64,000 bases of DNA from Paenibacillus sp. RC67 (GCF_030020805.1 NZ_CP125098.1:124001-188000); one strand, 5' to 3'; shown: positions 25,558 through 34,937, numbered from the stretch's first letter. A program made the numbers and translations. The notes: generated from the letters alone by a model not told the origin.

Positions 25558-28053
25558 ATGAAGTTGAAAAAATCAGATGTTGAGCTGTTGGCGCCTGCAG
25601 GAGATTGGGATTGTTTACGTGCGGCTGTCGCCAATGGGGCGGACGCAGTGTTTTTCGGTGTGGAGAAATTTAATGCTCGCGCAAGAGCGAACAATTTTGT
25701 TACGGATGAATTGCCGGACATTATGTCTTTTCTGCACTTGTACGGGGTTAAAGGTTTTTTGACATTCAATATTCTCGTTTTTGAGGATGAGCTTGACGAT
25801 GCTAGAAAGCTGATCGAAGCTTGTGTCGATGCAGGTGTTGATGCGGTTATCGTACAGGATTTGGGCTTGGTCAAAATGATCCGCGATATTTCGCCGGATT
25901 TTCCGATTCACGGGTCTACACAAATGACGATAACCTCGCCGGAGGCAGTTGAATTTACCAAACCTTTTGATATAGAACGGGTCGTGCTGGGTCGCGAAAA
26001 TAACCTGAAGCAAATAAAACAAATCGGTGACCAAGCCAAACTTCCAATGGAAGTTTTTGTCCATGGGGCATTGTGCGTGTCTTATTCCGGTCAATGCTTG
26101 ACCTCGGAGATGTGGGGAGGCCGATCGGCGAACCGTGGAGAATGCGCGCAGGCCTGTCGTTTGCCGTACGATTTGATGGTGGACGGAGAGCAAAAGCCGA
26201 TGGGCGATATTGCCTATCTTTTGTCACCTAAGGATCTGGCGGCACTGGAGCTCGTACCTGAATTAATCGAAGCGGGAGTTACCTCCTTCAAAATTGAAGG
26301 CCGGTTAAAAAGCCCTGAATATGTAGCGAACGTAGTAAGCAAATACCGAAAGGCTATCGACCGTTATTTTGAAGACGGGAACGCCAAGCCGACGAAGGAA
26401 GAGCTGCGTGAGCTTGAACAGAGCTTCTCGCGCGGCTTCACCTACGGCTTCCTTAAAGGAACGAACAACAAGAAGCTGGTTGAGGGAACTTATCCGAAGA
26501 GCCGCGGGGTATATTTGGGGCGTGTAAAACAAATATTGCGCGATGGTGTTGTTTGCGAACTGGAAGCTCCGGTTAAACGCGGCGACGGTATTTGTTTCGA
26601 TGCTGGGGATCCTACGAAAAAAGAAGAGGGCGGGCGAGTCTATGATATCCGCCGTAAAGGTATAAAGGTAGAAGGCGAAGCGCCAGGCGGGTTGATTGAG
26701 ATTATCCCAGGTCGTAACGATGTGAACCTGAACCGTCTGCATGTAGGGGATCGGATTTGGAAAACGAATGATCCGCATCTGGACAAGCGGCTTCGTCAGT
26801 CCTTTGAGACGGATAAGCCTTACCGTACTTTTCCTGTATCTATCAAAGTAAAGGGTACGCTTGGAGGATTATTGCAGAGCGAATGGACTGATGAGTTAAC
26901 GGGCTATACCGTGTCTATTGATTCCGAGCTGCCACTCGTACAGGCGGAGAAACGCCCGATGGATGCAGCGCTGTTCGAAGATCAATTCGGCCGGCTGGGT
27001 GGAACGATCTTCGAGCTTGGTCAGCTTGATGTGCAGCTGGATGGAGCTCTGATCGTACCGATGCGTGAGCTGAACGGCATGCGCCGCCGCGCTGTGGAAC
27101 AATTGGAATCGCTGCGTCAGAACCCGCGTCAGTATATTAAGCGTCCAGTTGAAGTGCTGTCAGATGCTCCGTCTAAACAGGAGGCTCCAACGGCGCCGCG
27201 CCTAACTGCATTGTGCCGTAATCTTGAACAGGTACGAGCTGCATTGCGGACCAATGTGGATATGGTATATGCAGACTTTGAATTTATTAAACAATTCCCA
27301 GCTGCGGTAGAGGCGGCACGGGCTGCAGGGAAACGCATTGCGCTTGCTACTCCGCGGATTCATATGCCGGGAGAAACCGGCTATTTCAAAAACATCACCA
27401 ACTTACAACCTGACGCTGTTCTGGTGCGCAATACAGGTGCTGTTTACTATTATATGAAGCAGCGCATGGAGCATCCGAATGAGCGCCATCCGGAGCTAAT
27501 CGGAGACTTTTCCTTAAACATTGCCAATCATAAGACGGCTGCATTGTTCTTGGAAGCGGGTTTAAGCCGAGTGACGCCGTCATACGATTTGAACATTCAG
27601 CAAATGGTTGACTTGCTGCAGGTAGCCGACACATCCAAGATGGAGGTTGTAATCCATCAGCATATGCCTATGTTCCATACAGAGCACTGTGTTTACTGTA
27701 CATTCCTGAGCGAAGGAACCGACTATACCAACTGCGGTCGCCCTTGTGAGGATCACAGTGTATCGCTGCAGGACCGTGTGGGCATGTCCCATCCGGTTCG
27801 CGTGGATGAAGGCTGCCGGAATACGGTATACAATGCGATTGAACAATCCGGTGCGGAATATGTACGTAATTTCATGGATCTTGGCGTGTCTACCTTCCGA
27901 GTGGAGTTTTTGGAGGAGACACCAGAGAAAGTGCTCGAAGTTATTGATCTGTATCAGCGTTCTCTGCAAGGTACCATCAGCGGAACGCAGGTTTGGAAGA
28001 CGCTCAAAGCGACGAACCAGCTCGGCGTAACCCGTGGACAACTGGTGAAATAA
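25558..28053 (+). CDS. peptidase U32 family protein with DUF3656-like C-terminal half (RlhA-like)
   Basis: Proteins of this two-part architecture include E. coli RlhA, which hydroxylates a cytidine of 23S rRNA, and Bacillus YrrO-type proteins next to tRNA hydroxylation genes; a protease role is doubtful. The 831-residue product has the U32 TIM-barrel domain (about 1-330; LLAPAGDWDCLRAAVANGADAV) with the cysteine set GALCVSYSGQC and RGECAQACR, a middle beta-rich region, and a C-terminal repeat-like half with VHQHMPMFHTEHCVYC-type residues (here HQHMPMFHTEHCVYCTF). ATG 25558 gives the family N-terminus and follows GGAGG at 12 bases; ATG 25519 would add 13 unusual residues. The exact RNA target is not shown by the sequence. 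Confidence 0.85.
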   Translation: MKLKKSDVELLAPAGDWDCLRAAVANGADAVFFGVEKFNARARANNFVTDELPDIMSFLHLYGVKGFLTFNILVFEDELDDARKLIEACVDAGVDAVIVQDLGLVKMIRDISPDFPIHGSTQMTITSPEAVEFTKPFDIERVVLGRENNLKQIKQIGDQAKLPMEVFVHGALCVSYSGQCLTSEMWGGRSANRGECAQACRLPYDLMVDGEQKPMGDIAYLLSPKDLAALELVPELIEAGVTSFKIEGRLKSPEYVANVVSKYRKAIDRYFEDGNAKPTKEELRELEQSFSRGFTYGFLKGTNNKKLVEGTYPKSRGVYLGRVKQILRDGVVCELEAPVKRGDGICFDAGDPTKKEEGGRVYDIRRKGIKVEGEAPGGLIEIIPGRNDVNLNRLHVGDRIWKTNDPHLDKRLRQSFETDKPYRTFPVSIKVKGTLGGLLQSEWTDELTGYTVSIDSELPLVQAEKRPMDAALFEDQFGRLGGTIFELGQLDVQLDGALIVPMRELNGMRRRAVEQLESLRQNPRQYIKRPVEVLSDAPSKQEAPTAPRLTALCRNLEQVRAALRTNVDMVYADFEFIKQFPAAVEAARAAGKRIALATPRIHMPGETGYFKNITNLQPDAVLVRNTGAVYYYMKQRMEHPNERHPELIGDFSLNIANHKTAALFLEAGLSRVTPSYDLNIQQMVDLLQVADTSKMEVVIHQHMPMFHTEHCVYCTFLSEGTDYTNCGRPCEDHSVSLQDRVGMSHPVRVDEGCRNTVYNAIEQSGAEYVRNFMDLGVSTFRVEFLEETPEKVLEVIDLYQRSLQGTISGTQVWKTLKATNQLGVTRGQLVK

Positions 28054-28067
28054 TTTTTATGTAATAG

Positions 28068-28113
28068 CAGTCGGTATTTTAAGGTGAATTCCTTATATAC
28101 CGGCTGTTTTTTT
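28068..28113 (+). terminator. intrinsic terminator of the U32 gene
   Basis: CAGTCGGTAT (28068-28077) pairs with ATACCGGCTG (28097-28106), with AAGG/CCTT continuing inside, then seven T. Confidence 0.9.
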
Positions 28114-28119
28114 GTTGAA

Positions 28120-28148
28120 TTGAATATGCCGCCTATCTTTGATATTAT
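28120..28148 (+). promoter_or_regulatory. promoter of the padR-SEDS operon
   Basis: TTGAAT (28120-28125), a 17-base spacer and TATTAT (28143-28148) form a sigma-A-type promoter about 85 bases before padR. Confidence 0.6.
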
Positions 28149-28161
28149 ATACCTAGATTTA

Positions 28162-28171
28162 CTATGCATAG
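28162..28171. promoter_or_regulatory. palindrome CTATGCATAG, candidate PadR operator
   Basis: This perfect 10-bp palindrome lies just downstream of the expected transcription start. PadR repressors commonly bind such dyads in their own promoters. Confidence 0.45.
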
Positions 28172-28230
28172 ATAAACTAAGTATTAACTGACAAACAAAT
28201 TAAGAGAGAACTGGAGGTGCCATTTTTACC

Positions 28231-28566
28231 ATGAGTAATGTCAACAAAGAATTACTGAAGGGAAGTACGGGAACATTAATCCTCACTTTGCTGGAAAGAC
28301 AGGATCGGTACGGTTATGAATTAATCAAGGAGCTGGAGCGCAGCTCGGACGGAACCTTTTTACTGAAAGAAGGGACGCTGTATCCCATTCTTCATGGAAT
28401 GGAGGCAGAGCGGTGGGTGGACGCCTATTGGCATGAAGCCGAAGGACGCAAAAGAAAATATTACAAAATAACCGATAGCGGGAGGAAGCAGCTGAAAGAA
28501 AAAAAACAGGAATGGCGGTTTTTCCGCAATGCGGTTGATCGTGTGCTTGGGGAGGGACAAGGATGA
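28231..28566 (+). CDS. PadR family transcriptional repressor
   Basis: The 111-residue protein is a small winged-helix regulator: LLKGSTGTLILTLLERQDRYGYELIKEL is the PadR helix-turn-helix start and EGTLYPILHGME the wing. The C-terminal helix (EGRKRKYYKITDSGRKQLKEKKQEW) gives dimerisation. PadR proteins of this length usually control the membrane protein encoded next to them. Here the stop overlaps the start of the SEDS gene (ATGA), so it very probably regulates that gene and itself. The inducer is unknown. Confidence 0.92.
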   Translation: MSNVNKELLKGSTGTLILTLLERQDRYGYELIKELERSSDGTFLLKEGTLYPILHGMEAERWVDAYWHEAEGRKRKYYKITDSGRKQLKEKKQEWRFFRNAVDRVLGEGQG

Positions 28567-29879
28567 TCAAAAAGGACAACCATCCACTCATCGACGATTA
28601 TTTGGCTTCGGTCGTTCGACAGGTCAAAGCAAGAGAGCTGCACAAAGACATACGGCAGGAAATAGCGGATCATCTGGAAGAGCTGGTTAGCTTGAAGCTT
28701 GAGGAAGGCAGCAGCGAAGAGGACGCGGCCCGCTGGGCAGTGAGTCAGATGGGGGAACCATCGGCTGTAGGGGCGGAGTTGAATAAGGTACATAAACCTC
28801 GCATTCCTTGGGGTCTTATTGGCTGGGTGACGGTATTGCTTCTTATTTCATTCGTTGCTATGTATGCGGTTGAATTGAGCTATGCGGGGAAGCATAGAGC
28901 TGGTTCCGAGATTCCTTTTTTATTGAAAAAGCTGGAGTTCACTGCTATAGGACTTGTTGCTATGATCGCACTCCTGTTCTTTGATTATCGACGGATGCTG
29001 CATTATTCATGGTTTATCTACGCAGGCACAGTACTGATTTCGATAGGTACCGCTGTATTCGGTAGACAGGTTAACGGGATGAAAGCCTATATTTCGCTCG
29101 GTCCTATCCAACTGGATTGGATGACGACCAGTGTGTATTTATTTATTATTGCGGCCGCTGGCCTATTGCACAATAGGGATCTGAGCCCGCGCTCCACATG
29201 GAAGCAGCACTTGCTTCTGTTGGGCATACCAACACTTCTGTACATGCTTGGCCCGTCGTTATCCTCTATTTTGTTGTATGTTGTTTCCTATCTGATAGTG
29301 CTTTACTCTGCGACGAAACGTTTGCGCGATATTTTACTTCCGGTAGGAATGCTTGTAGCTTTTTTTGTAACACTAGTCGGCTTATCGGGGAATGCTGTGA
29401 GACGCCTCTCCGCTTTTTGGGGCCCTTATGCAGACCCTGATGGTGCTGGGTATATGTACATCCAAATGAATCAAGCTATTCGTTCCGCAGGCTGGTGGGG
29501 ACATGGTTTGGGAGCAGTGAATACCAGGCTTCCTGAAATCCATACGGATCATCTGTTTACCTATCTGGTATACAGCTTGGGCTGGCTTGGAGGTACGGTG
29601 GTTGTGGTATGCGCTGTTTTGTTTGCTGTTCAAATGCTCCATGTCATAGGCAATGTACGAGAACGCTACGGCAAAACACTTATCAGTGGCCTAGGAAGTA
29701 TGATTGCTATACAGTTTATTTGGAATCTCGGGATGTCGACGGGTGTGCTTCCTATATTAGGGGGTATTTCTCTCCCGTTTCTTAGCTACGGAGGAAGCCA
29801 TTTGCTGGCAGAGATGGCAGCGATGGGGATTATGTTCAGTGTATATCGGCGTAAGGATATGATTCGATCGCGTATATGA
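28563..29879 (+). CDS. SEDS (FtsW/RodA/SpoVE) protein with N-terminal permease-prefix (HAAS-like) domain
   Basis: SEDS proteins polymerise lipid II into glycan strands, usually with a class B PBP. The 438-residue product starts with a cytoplasmic helical domain (about 1-75; IDDYLASVVRQVKARELHKDIRQEIADHLEELV) of the kind found next to PadR regulators, then about ten membrane helices. The loop IHTDHLFTYLVYSLGWLGG keeps the SEDS catalytic-type Asp but has YSLG where EELG is usual; PFLSYGGSHLLAEMA is the C-terminal SEDS signature. No PBP gene adjoins it. The PadR/prefix-domain pairing suggests a stress-induced wall polymerase; that role is inference. Confidence 0.88.
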   Translation: MIKKDNHPLIDDYLASVVRQVKARELHKDIRQEIADHLEELVSLKLEEGSSEEDAARWAVSQMGEPSAVGAELNKVHKPRIPWGLIGWVTVLLLISFVAMYAVELSYAGKHRAGSEIPFLLKKLEFTAIGLVAMIALLFFDYRRMLHYSWFIYAGTVLISIGTAVFGRQVNGMKAYISLGPIQLDWMTTSVYLFIIAAAGLLHNRDLSPRSTWKQHLLLLGIPTLLYMLGPSLSSILLYVVSYLIVLYSATKRLRDILLPVGMLVAFFVTLVGLSGNAVRRLSAFWGPYADPDGAGYMYIQMNQAIRSAGWWGHGLGAVNTRLPEIHTDHLFTYLVYSLGWLGGTVVVVCAVLFAVQMLHVIGNVRERYGKTLISGLGSMIAIQFIWNLGMSTGVLPILGGISLPFLSYGGSHLLAEMAAMGIMFSVYRRKDMIRSRI

Positions 29880-30210
29880 AGCTCTAAGATTACAGCCTAT
29901 CAGATAGAGTTAACGGGAATTAATACGAATACCCATGGTTTTCTTATAAGTGCAACTGTTCAATAATTTGCATATACAATTAACTACTGTTTCTGCCGAT
30001 AACAATACATGATGAAGGAAACAAAAGATACAAGAAGCCTAGTCTACTACTTTTGACAAATGGAGCTATGTGGGTGTGTACTGGAGGTGTCCATTATACA
30101 ATCCCATTTGGCTCCTTTTGTTTAGGAAAATCTTTTCTGTATGCAATTCTTTCAATATATGAAGCAACTAGCAGCATGAACTACTATGAAAAGAAAGGAA
30201 GGAATAGCAC
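29880..30210. other. intergenic region SEDS gene / ywqE
   Basis: The only clear structure is the long hairpin terminator at 30062-30123. A TTGACA at 30053-30058 has no good partner -10 and forms part of the hairpin base. No credible small gene is seen. Confidence 0.5.
30062..30123 (+). terminator. long hairpin terminator
   Basis: GGAGC (30062-30066) pairs with GCTCC (30111-30115), TGGG with CCCA, and an inner 11-base arm TGTGTACTGGA pairs with TCCATTATACA around GGTG. TTTTGTTT follows. It is 180 bases beyond the SEDS gene. Confidence 0.7.
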
Positions 30211-30975
30211 GTGATCGACATTCATACACACATAATTCCTGGTATAGATGATGGAGCACAGGATATGGAAGAGACAGTGCAAATGGCGCAAGCTGCTGTG
30301 GAGGAGGGGATACATACACTGATTGCTACTCCGCATCATGCCAATGGTAAATATGATAATCCTTGGACGCAGGTGGAACATGCCGTTCATGAAGTGAACG
30401 AAGTATTGAGAGGGCGGGGAATTCCGCTGACTGTGGTGCCTGGACAGGAAATTCGGGTTTACAACAACTTATTGGAGGATCTTCATAGCCATATGGCTGG
30501 CACTCTACATTCTAGTAAATACATATTAATTGAGTTTCCTACTAGAGAAATCCCCAAGAAAACAGAAGCATTGTTTCATGAGCTGCGAGTTATGGGTTTG
30601 GTACCCGTCATAGCTCATCCAGAAAGAAACATGGAATTGGCATCCGACCCCTCGAAGCTGCAACATCTGATTCAGCAGGGTGCTCTCGCTCAAATAACCA
30701 GTCACTCTATCAACGGATTATTTGGTAAAAAAATACAAAAACTATCATTCGAATTATGCGAGCATCGTATGGTACATTTTGTTGCATCTGATGCCCATAA
30801 TATAGAAAATAGGGCATTCGGGTTGCGTCAGGCGTACTCCATGCTGGCCCAGAAATTCGGAGATGATCTGGTCCATGGCTATAAAGAAAATGCCGTAAAA
30901 CTTATAAGTCATGAGGACATTAATGTCTCTCAGCCAGCATGGAAGACGAAGACGTGGTGGAAGTTTTGGGGCTAG
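30211..30975 (+). CDS. ywqE: tyrosine-protein phosphatase YwqE/CpsB-like (PHP domain)
   Basis: This manganese-dependent PHP-fold phosphatase removes phosphate from the bacterial tyrosine kinase and its substrates and so tunes exopolysaccharide production. The 254-residue product shows the metal motifs MIDIHTHIIPGIDDG (HxH), TPHH, PVIAHPERN and VASDAHN. GTG 30211 has AAGGAAGG upstream. The cognate kinase and adaptor (34179-35607) lie further on, separated by the S-layer gene. It ends in its own hairpin terminator, so it is probably a single-gene unit. Confidence 0.92.
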   Translation: MIDIHTHIIPGIDDGAQDMEETVQMAQAAVEEGIHTLIATPHHANGKYDNPWTQVEHAVHEVNEVLRGRGIPLTVVPGQEIRVYNNLLEDLHSHMAGTLHSSKYILIEFPTREIPKKTEALFHELRVMGLVPVIAHPERNMELASDPSKLQHLIQQGALAQITSHSINGLFGKKIQKLSFELCEHRMVHFVASDAHNIENRAFGLRQAYSMLAQKFGDDLVHGYKENAVKLISHEDINVSQPAWKTKTWWKFWG

Positions 30976-31005
30976 TAGACTATATTTTGATTAAGCGTGT
31001 AAAGC

Positions 31006-31083
31006 AAAAATGCACCGCAGTGAGGAAAGGGATAATGGGAGTATCATTACAACCAGATTACCCATACGCAGCGGTGCATTTTT
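31006..31083 (+). terminator. long-range hairpin terminator after ywqE
   Basis: AAAAATGCACCGC (31006-31018) is perfectly complementary to GCGGTGCATTTTT (31071-31083), enclosing about 50 bases that include a smaller TAATG/CATTA stem. A T-rich stretch follows. Confidence 0.7.
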
Positions 31084-31561
31084 ATTTTTATAGTTATAGC
31101 TGATGTCGTAGCTCAAGGACGTTCTACTTCTAATGGATTATTAGACAACCAGGTCCAAAACCTGTCCCTAGATATGTGTAGTCATCATTTGGTTTAAAAA
31201 TAGGTCTTTTGGACTAATAGCGGAGTTTTCAACGTTAAATGAGAGCTCGGGTTCGGAGCTCTAAAAAGCAGAATCAGGTTAGTATTTAGTGAGAATATAG
31301 AAGATCCTTTGCTCGAAGGCAAAACCTAATGAAAGGTTTTAATAGTAATTTAGAACTAATAATCAAAAAGACGGAAATCATTGACAATTTGAATGAGTCA
31401 ATGGTACTATTAACTGGGTTAATTTTCTATAAGTGTTTGAACTTCTCAGCACATGGGGATCTACGGATCATCCTATTTTTTGATTTTTCTGGAAAAGGCC
31501 CAACTAATCCTTAACGTATTAACGTACATACATAACTTATGATCTTGGGGTGATGAAAGGA
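31084..31561. other. long leader region before the S-layer gene
   Basis: This holds a perfect 7-bp hairpin AGAGCTC-N7-GAGCTCT (31242-31262) and the S-layer promoter. After the promoter comes a leader of about 135 bases. A 61-codon frame at 31329-31514 overlaps the promoter and has no ribosome site, so I do not call it. Confidence 0.5.
31381..31410 (+). promoter_or_regulatory. sigma-A promoter of the S-layer gene
   Basis: A perfect TTGACA (31381-31386), an 18-base spacer and TACTAT (31405-31410) lie about 150 bases before the start codon. Confidence 0.65.
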
Positions 31562-34045
31562 ATGAAAATGAAGAAGAAGTTAGTCGTTTCCACTATGGCT
31601 GCGAGCTTGGTGTTTAGTTCGTTGGCAGGCCTTCCAATGAGTACACAAGGCTTGTTGGAGAAGATCGGTGTTAGTACAGCCCAGGCTGCTGCGCCTACAG
31701 GTGTGAAAACCATTACGGATGAATTGAATAAAATTTACAGCTACTTGTGGACAGATGAGGAGAAAGCTCCGATTAGTCAAGCAAGGGCTGAACTCAATGC
31801 TTTGGGGAATAATGACTCTAATCTTGCTCTAGTAAGCGAAGTTACTTCTAGAGTAAACAAGAAAATTAGTGAATCTGATGATTCGGGTCAGTTTGATCAG
31901 TTATCCGAAAAAAATATCTTGAAGCTGTTCAGTTCGCTTGGCTTGTTCTTTAATGCCGAAGGAATAACGGACGAAAAGGGCGACGGTACCGGCCTGCAAG
32001 ATGCGCTGGTCCGTAAAGAGCTCCGACCGATCCTTAAGCAGCTTGCTATTCTAGGCGGCGTTAACCCGAAGGATTTGACTATCGATGATGCGGTTGCATT
32101 CGCTACAGCAACAGAGGCGGCTTTGAAAGGGCAGATTGCTAATTTAAGCTTTGAACAGTTGGCTATGCTTGCAGCTAAAGAAAAAGATATGAAAGATATC
32201 ATTAAAGCTGCAGCAAGCAATGTGATGGATAACAAAACCCTTAAATTCAGTAAAGTGCTCAGTAATATTGGTATTACAGTAGAGGATGTCACAGCGGTGA
32301 CGAATAAAATCGTTGGAGCGGTGGATAAGGATCGTGCAGCCACGACGAATATCGCCATTGCTCTGCTTCGTTCAGAAGCAAATACTACATTTGCTAGAAC
32401 ATCGGATTACAGCGAGAACTCATTGAAACAGAAATACCAGTTCACAATCCTAGGGAAAGCGCTGCCGAACATTCTTAAATGGACGTCTTCTAATGCCAGA
32501 ATCTCAGCATCGTATGAGGAGGGCAAAGTTGCTCTCAGCATGAACGTGTCCGGTTTGGAAACAACGGTTCTTGAAGGGAAATTAAATTTACCAGGTACTC
32601 ATCTTGACGGTTTGGTCTTAGTCAGAAAAGAAGTTTCGTTGTCTTTCACACCTACATCTAGCGGTAGCGGAAGCAAAGGTGGCGGAGGCGGAGGTGGGGG
32701 CGCCATCAGCCCAAGCACTGGAGGCTCCGTAGGACAAGCCGTAGCAGATGCTCAAAAGTCTTTGGAGGATTTGAAAAAACAACTGAAGGATGCAACAGGT
32801 GACAAAAAACAGCAGCTCCTGGATCAAGCTAAAGCACAAGTCGCGGAGACAATTGCTAAAATCACCAACGTGGATCTCTCGACAGCAATTACGGTATCCG
32901 GAGATAAGGCGGTTGCAAAACTCGATGTAGCAGCACTTGTTCAACAAATCAAAGATATTGCAGATGAAAGCAAAAAACTCTTTGCTTCTTTAAAAGAACT
33001 GGATCCTAACGCGACTCCATCGAAGCTGGAATTGAACCTTAATCTTGGCGCTATTACGGCCAAATCTCTGGAAGTTCCTCTTTCCAAGGAGTTGTTCAAT
33101 ACAGCCAAGGAGAATGGAATTGACAAGCTTGCTTTGAGCATGAATGGTCTTGCTCTTGCAATGACTCCTGGGACTTTTAATGCGGATACAACATTAACAG
33201 TTGGCAAAAAGGAAACGTCTGCAGCTACGAGTGTAACTCAGCTCCCGTTAGCATCTGGTGTCTTCGAATTTGAATTCACATCGAATGGCTCGAAGGTGAC
33301 TACCTTCTCGAATCCGGTTGAGCTTCGTCTATCGATTGAAGATTCATCTAGATTGGATACAGAGAAGCTAGTGCTTGCCAAGATCGTTGACGGCAAACTG
33401 GAGTTCTACGGCGGTAAATATAACGCTAAGGACAAACAGCTGCGTGCAGTCAGAAACTCCTTCTCTACTTATACAGTCGTTGAAAATAACGTTGTATTTA
33501 ATGATACGGCTTCTGTAAAAGCTTGGGCAGGACGTCAGATTGAAGTTGCAGCAGCAAAAGGTATTTTGGAAGGCCGGGGCGATAAAGAGTTCGTACCTAA
33601 CGGTACCGTAACCCGTGCGGAATTCGCCAAAATGATCGTCAAGACTTTTGGTCTTGAGGATGCCTCAGCTAAGGCGAGCTTCACAGATGTGAACGATTCG
33701 GATTGGTTTAAGCCGTATGTGGCAGCTGCTGTTAAGAGCGGTCTGGTTAACGGAAGAGAAGAAGGCAAGTTTGATCCTAACGGTAAAATCACCCGTGCAG
33801 AAATGGCGACTATTGCAGCGAGAGCATTGCAAGCTGTAAATGGAGTTAAGGTTACTGCAGACGTTGATAGCGCATTGAAAAACTTCGATGATGCAAAAGC
33901 AATTCACGATTCTTTAAAAGCGGGTGTAGCACTTTCTGTAGGACAAGGGATTGTTGTGGGGGAAGAAGGCAACAAATTCAACCCGAATGCCGACTCTACT
34001 CGTGCACAAGCAGCTGTTGTTATTTATCGATTGTTAAATAAATAA
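31562..34045 (+). CDS. S-layer homology (SLH) domain surface protein
   Basis: This secreted wall-associated protein is likely an S-layer component or abundant exoprotein. The ~827-residue product has a signal peptide (about 1-45, ending AQAAA), a helical N-terminal half, a strand-rich domain (about 275-360), a Gly-rich linker (about 370-385), a helical LEDLKKQLKDATGDKKQQLL stretch and three C-terminal SLH repeats (about 646-700, 703-757, 775-827; for example NGTVTRAEFAKMIVK). SLH repeats bind pyruvylated secondary wall polymer. ATG 31562 has GGGGTGA eight bases upstream; ATG 31568 is also possible. It sits inside the polysaccharide locus, between the tyrosine phosphatase and kinase modules. 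Confidence 0.9.
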   Translation: MKMKKKLVVSTMAASLVFSSLAGLPMSTQGLLEKIGVSTAQAAAPTGVKTITDELNKIYSYLWTDEEKAPISQARAELNALGNNDSNLALVSEVTSRVNKKISESDDSGQFDQLSEKNILKLFSSLGLFFNAEGITDEKGDGTGLQDALVRKELRPILKQLAILGGVNPKDLTIDDAVAFATATEAALKGQIANLSFEQLAMLAAKEKDMKDIIKAAASNVMDNKTLKFSKVLSNIGITVEDVTAVTNKIVGAVDKDRAATTNIAIALLRSEANTTFARTSDYSENSLKQKYQFTILGKALPNILKWTSSNARISASYEEGKVALSMNVSGLETTVLEGKLNLPGTHLDGLVLVRKEVSLSFTPTSSGSGSKGGGGGGGGAISPSTGGSVGQAVADAQKSLEDLKKQLKDATGDKKQQLLDQAKAQVAETIAKITNVDLSTAITVSGDKAVAKLDVAALVQQIKDIADESKKLFASLKELDPNATPSKLELNLNLGAITAKSLEVPLSKELFNTAKENGIDKLALSMNGLALAMTPGTFNADTTLTVGKKETSAATSVTQLPLASGVFEFEFTSNGSKVTTFSNPVELRLSIEDSSRLDTEKLVLAKIVDGKLEFYGGKYNAKDKQLRAVRNSFSTYTVVENNVVFNDTASVKAWAGRQIEVAAAKGILEGRGDKEFVPNGTVTRAEFAKMIVKTFGLEDASAKASFTDVNDSDWFKPYVAAAVKSGLVNGREEGKFDPNGKITRAEMATIAARALQAVNGVKVTADVDSALKNFDDAKAIHDSLKAGVALSVGQGIVVGEEGNKFNPNADSTRAQAAVVIYRLLNK

Positions 34046-34069
34046 ACTTTTAAATATTGTAAACCTCCT

Positions 34070-34103
34070 CTTCATTGCGGGGAGGTTTACAGTTTCTTTT
34101 TCT
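34070..34103 (+). terminator. intrinsic terminator of the S-layer gene
   Basis: GTAAACCTCC (34070-34079) and GGAGGTTTAC (34082-34091 region) form a perfect stem followed by TTTCTTTTTC. Confidence 0.88.
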
Positions 34104-34127
34104 TGCTTTTGCAAAAAATGCCGATTC

Positions 34128-34144
34128 AACAAGAGATTTGTTGC
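34128..34144. promoter_or_regulatory. inverted repeat CAACAA-N5-TTGTTG before the polysaccharide operon
   Basis: A perfect 6-bp dyad lies 35 bases before the Wzz-like gene. No clean -10/-35 pair is seen in the 75 bases available, so this could be an operator or a leader hairpin. Confidence 0.4.
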
Positions 34145-34178
34145 TTAATGGCTGTTTTTCGATGAATGGAGGTCAATA

Positions 34179-34937
34179 ATGGAGCTGGATCTTAAGGATT
34201 ATATAAAGATCATCATGAAGAGGATCTGGATAATCATTACCATTGTGCTGCTGTGCACGGTTTCAACAGGGATTGTAAGTTATTTTTTTATACAACCGGT
34301 CTATGAAGCTTCAACCAAGCTCATAGTGAACAAATCCAATGAAAGACCAGGCTTGGATCAGGTAGACATCAACTCGATCAATCTGAATATTCGATTAATC
34401 GATACGTATAAAGAAGTTATCAAGACACCACGAATTATGGATAAAGTGGTGAAGGATTACCCGGAGTTTAATCTAACTTCCGAGCAACTGATCAAGAAGG
34501 TGAAGGTCAGCTCGGTTAACAATACCCAAGTCATGACCTTGGTCGTTCAAGACCTGTCATATGACAAGGCAGCTAATATAGTGAATGCAGTGTCCAAGGT
34601 GTTCCAGAAAGAAATCCCGTCCATTATGAAAGTGGATAATGTATCCTTGTTGAACGAAGCTACGCCTATCGACAAACCGATTCCGGTTAAACCCAATCCG
34701 GGCCTTAATATAGCGATTGGCTTCGTCGTATCTTTAATGGCTGCAATCGGATTAGTATTCCTGCTTGAATATTTTGACGATTCTATCAAAACAGAAGATG
34801 ATGTCAAACAATTCCTCGAGCTGCCCACTTTGGCTATGATTGCCCGTATTGAAGAAGAGGATCTAATTAACCATAGCTCTACCAAATCCCAATCACGACA
34901 GGCAGGTGAAGCGACTCGTGTTACCGTCAACCAATAA
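34179..34937 (+). CDS. Wzz/YveK-like chain-length regulator, tyrosine kinase adaptor
   Basis: This membrane protein activates the adjacent BY-kinase and helps set polysaccharide chain length. The 252-residue product has two membrane helices (about 17-37 and 175-197) enclosing an extracellular domain, with the proline-rich segment ATPIDKPIPVKPNPGLNIAIG before the second helix as in Wzz/CapA proteins. A short cytoplasmic tail follows. ATG 34179 follows TGGAGGTC. Its end overlaps the kinase gene, the usual capA-capB arrangement in Firmicutes. Confidence 0.93.
   Translation: MELDLKDYIKIIMKRIWIIITIVLLCTVSTGIVSYFFIQPVYEASTKLIVNKSNERPGLDQVDINSINLNIRLIDTYKEVIKTPRIMDKVVKDYPEFNLTSEQLIKKVKVSSVNNTQVMTLVVQDLSYDKAANIVNAVSKVFQKEIPSIMKVDNVSLLNEATPIDKPIPVKPNPGLNIAIGFVVSLMAAIGLVFLLEYFDDSIKTEDDVKQFLELPTLAMIARIEEEDLINHSSTKSQSRQAGEATRVTVNQ

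Noticed and set aside
31300-31345. GGCAAAACC...GAAAGG resembling a c-di-GMP-I aptamer upstream of the S-layer gene
   Set aside because: The essential GGACGCAAAGC part and the second arm are missing, and it lies upstream of the promoter.
31329-31514. 61-codon frame before the S-layer gene
   Set aside because: No ribosome site, overlaps the TTGACA/TACTAT promoter, and composition is not coding-like.
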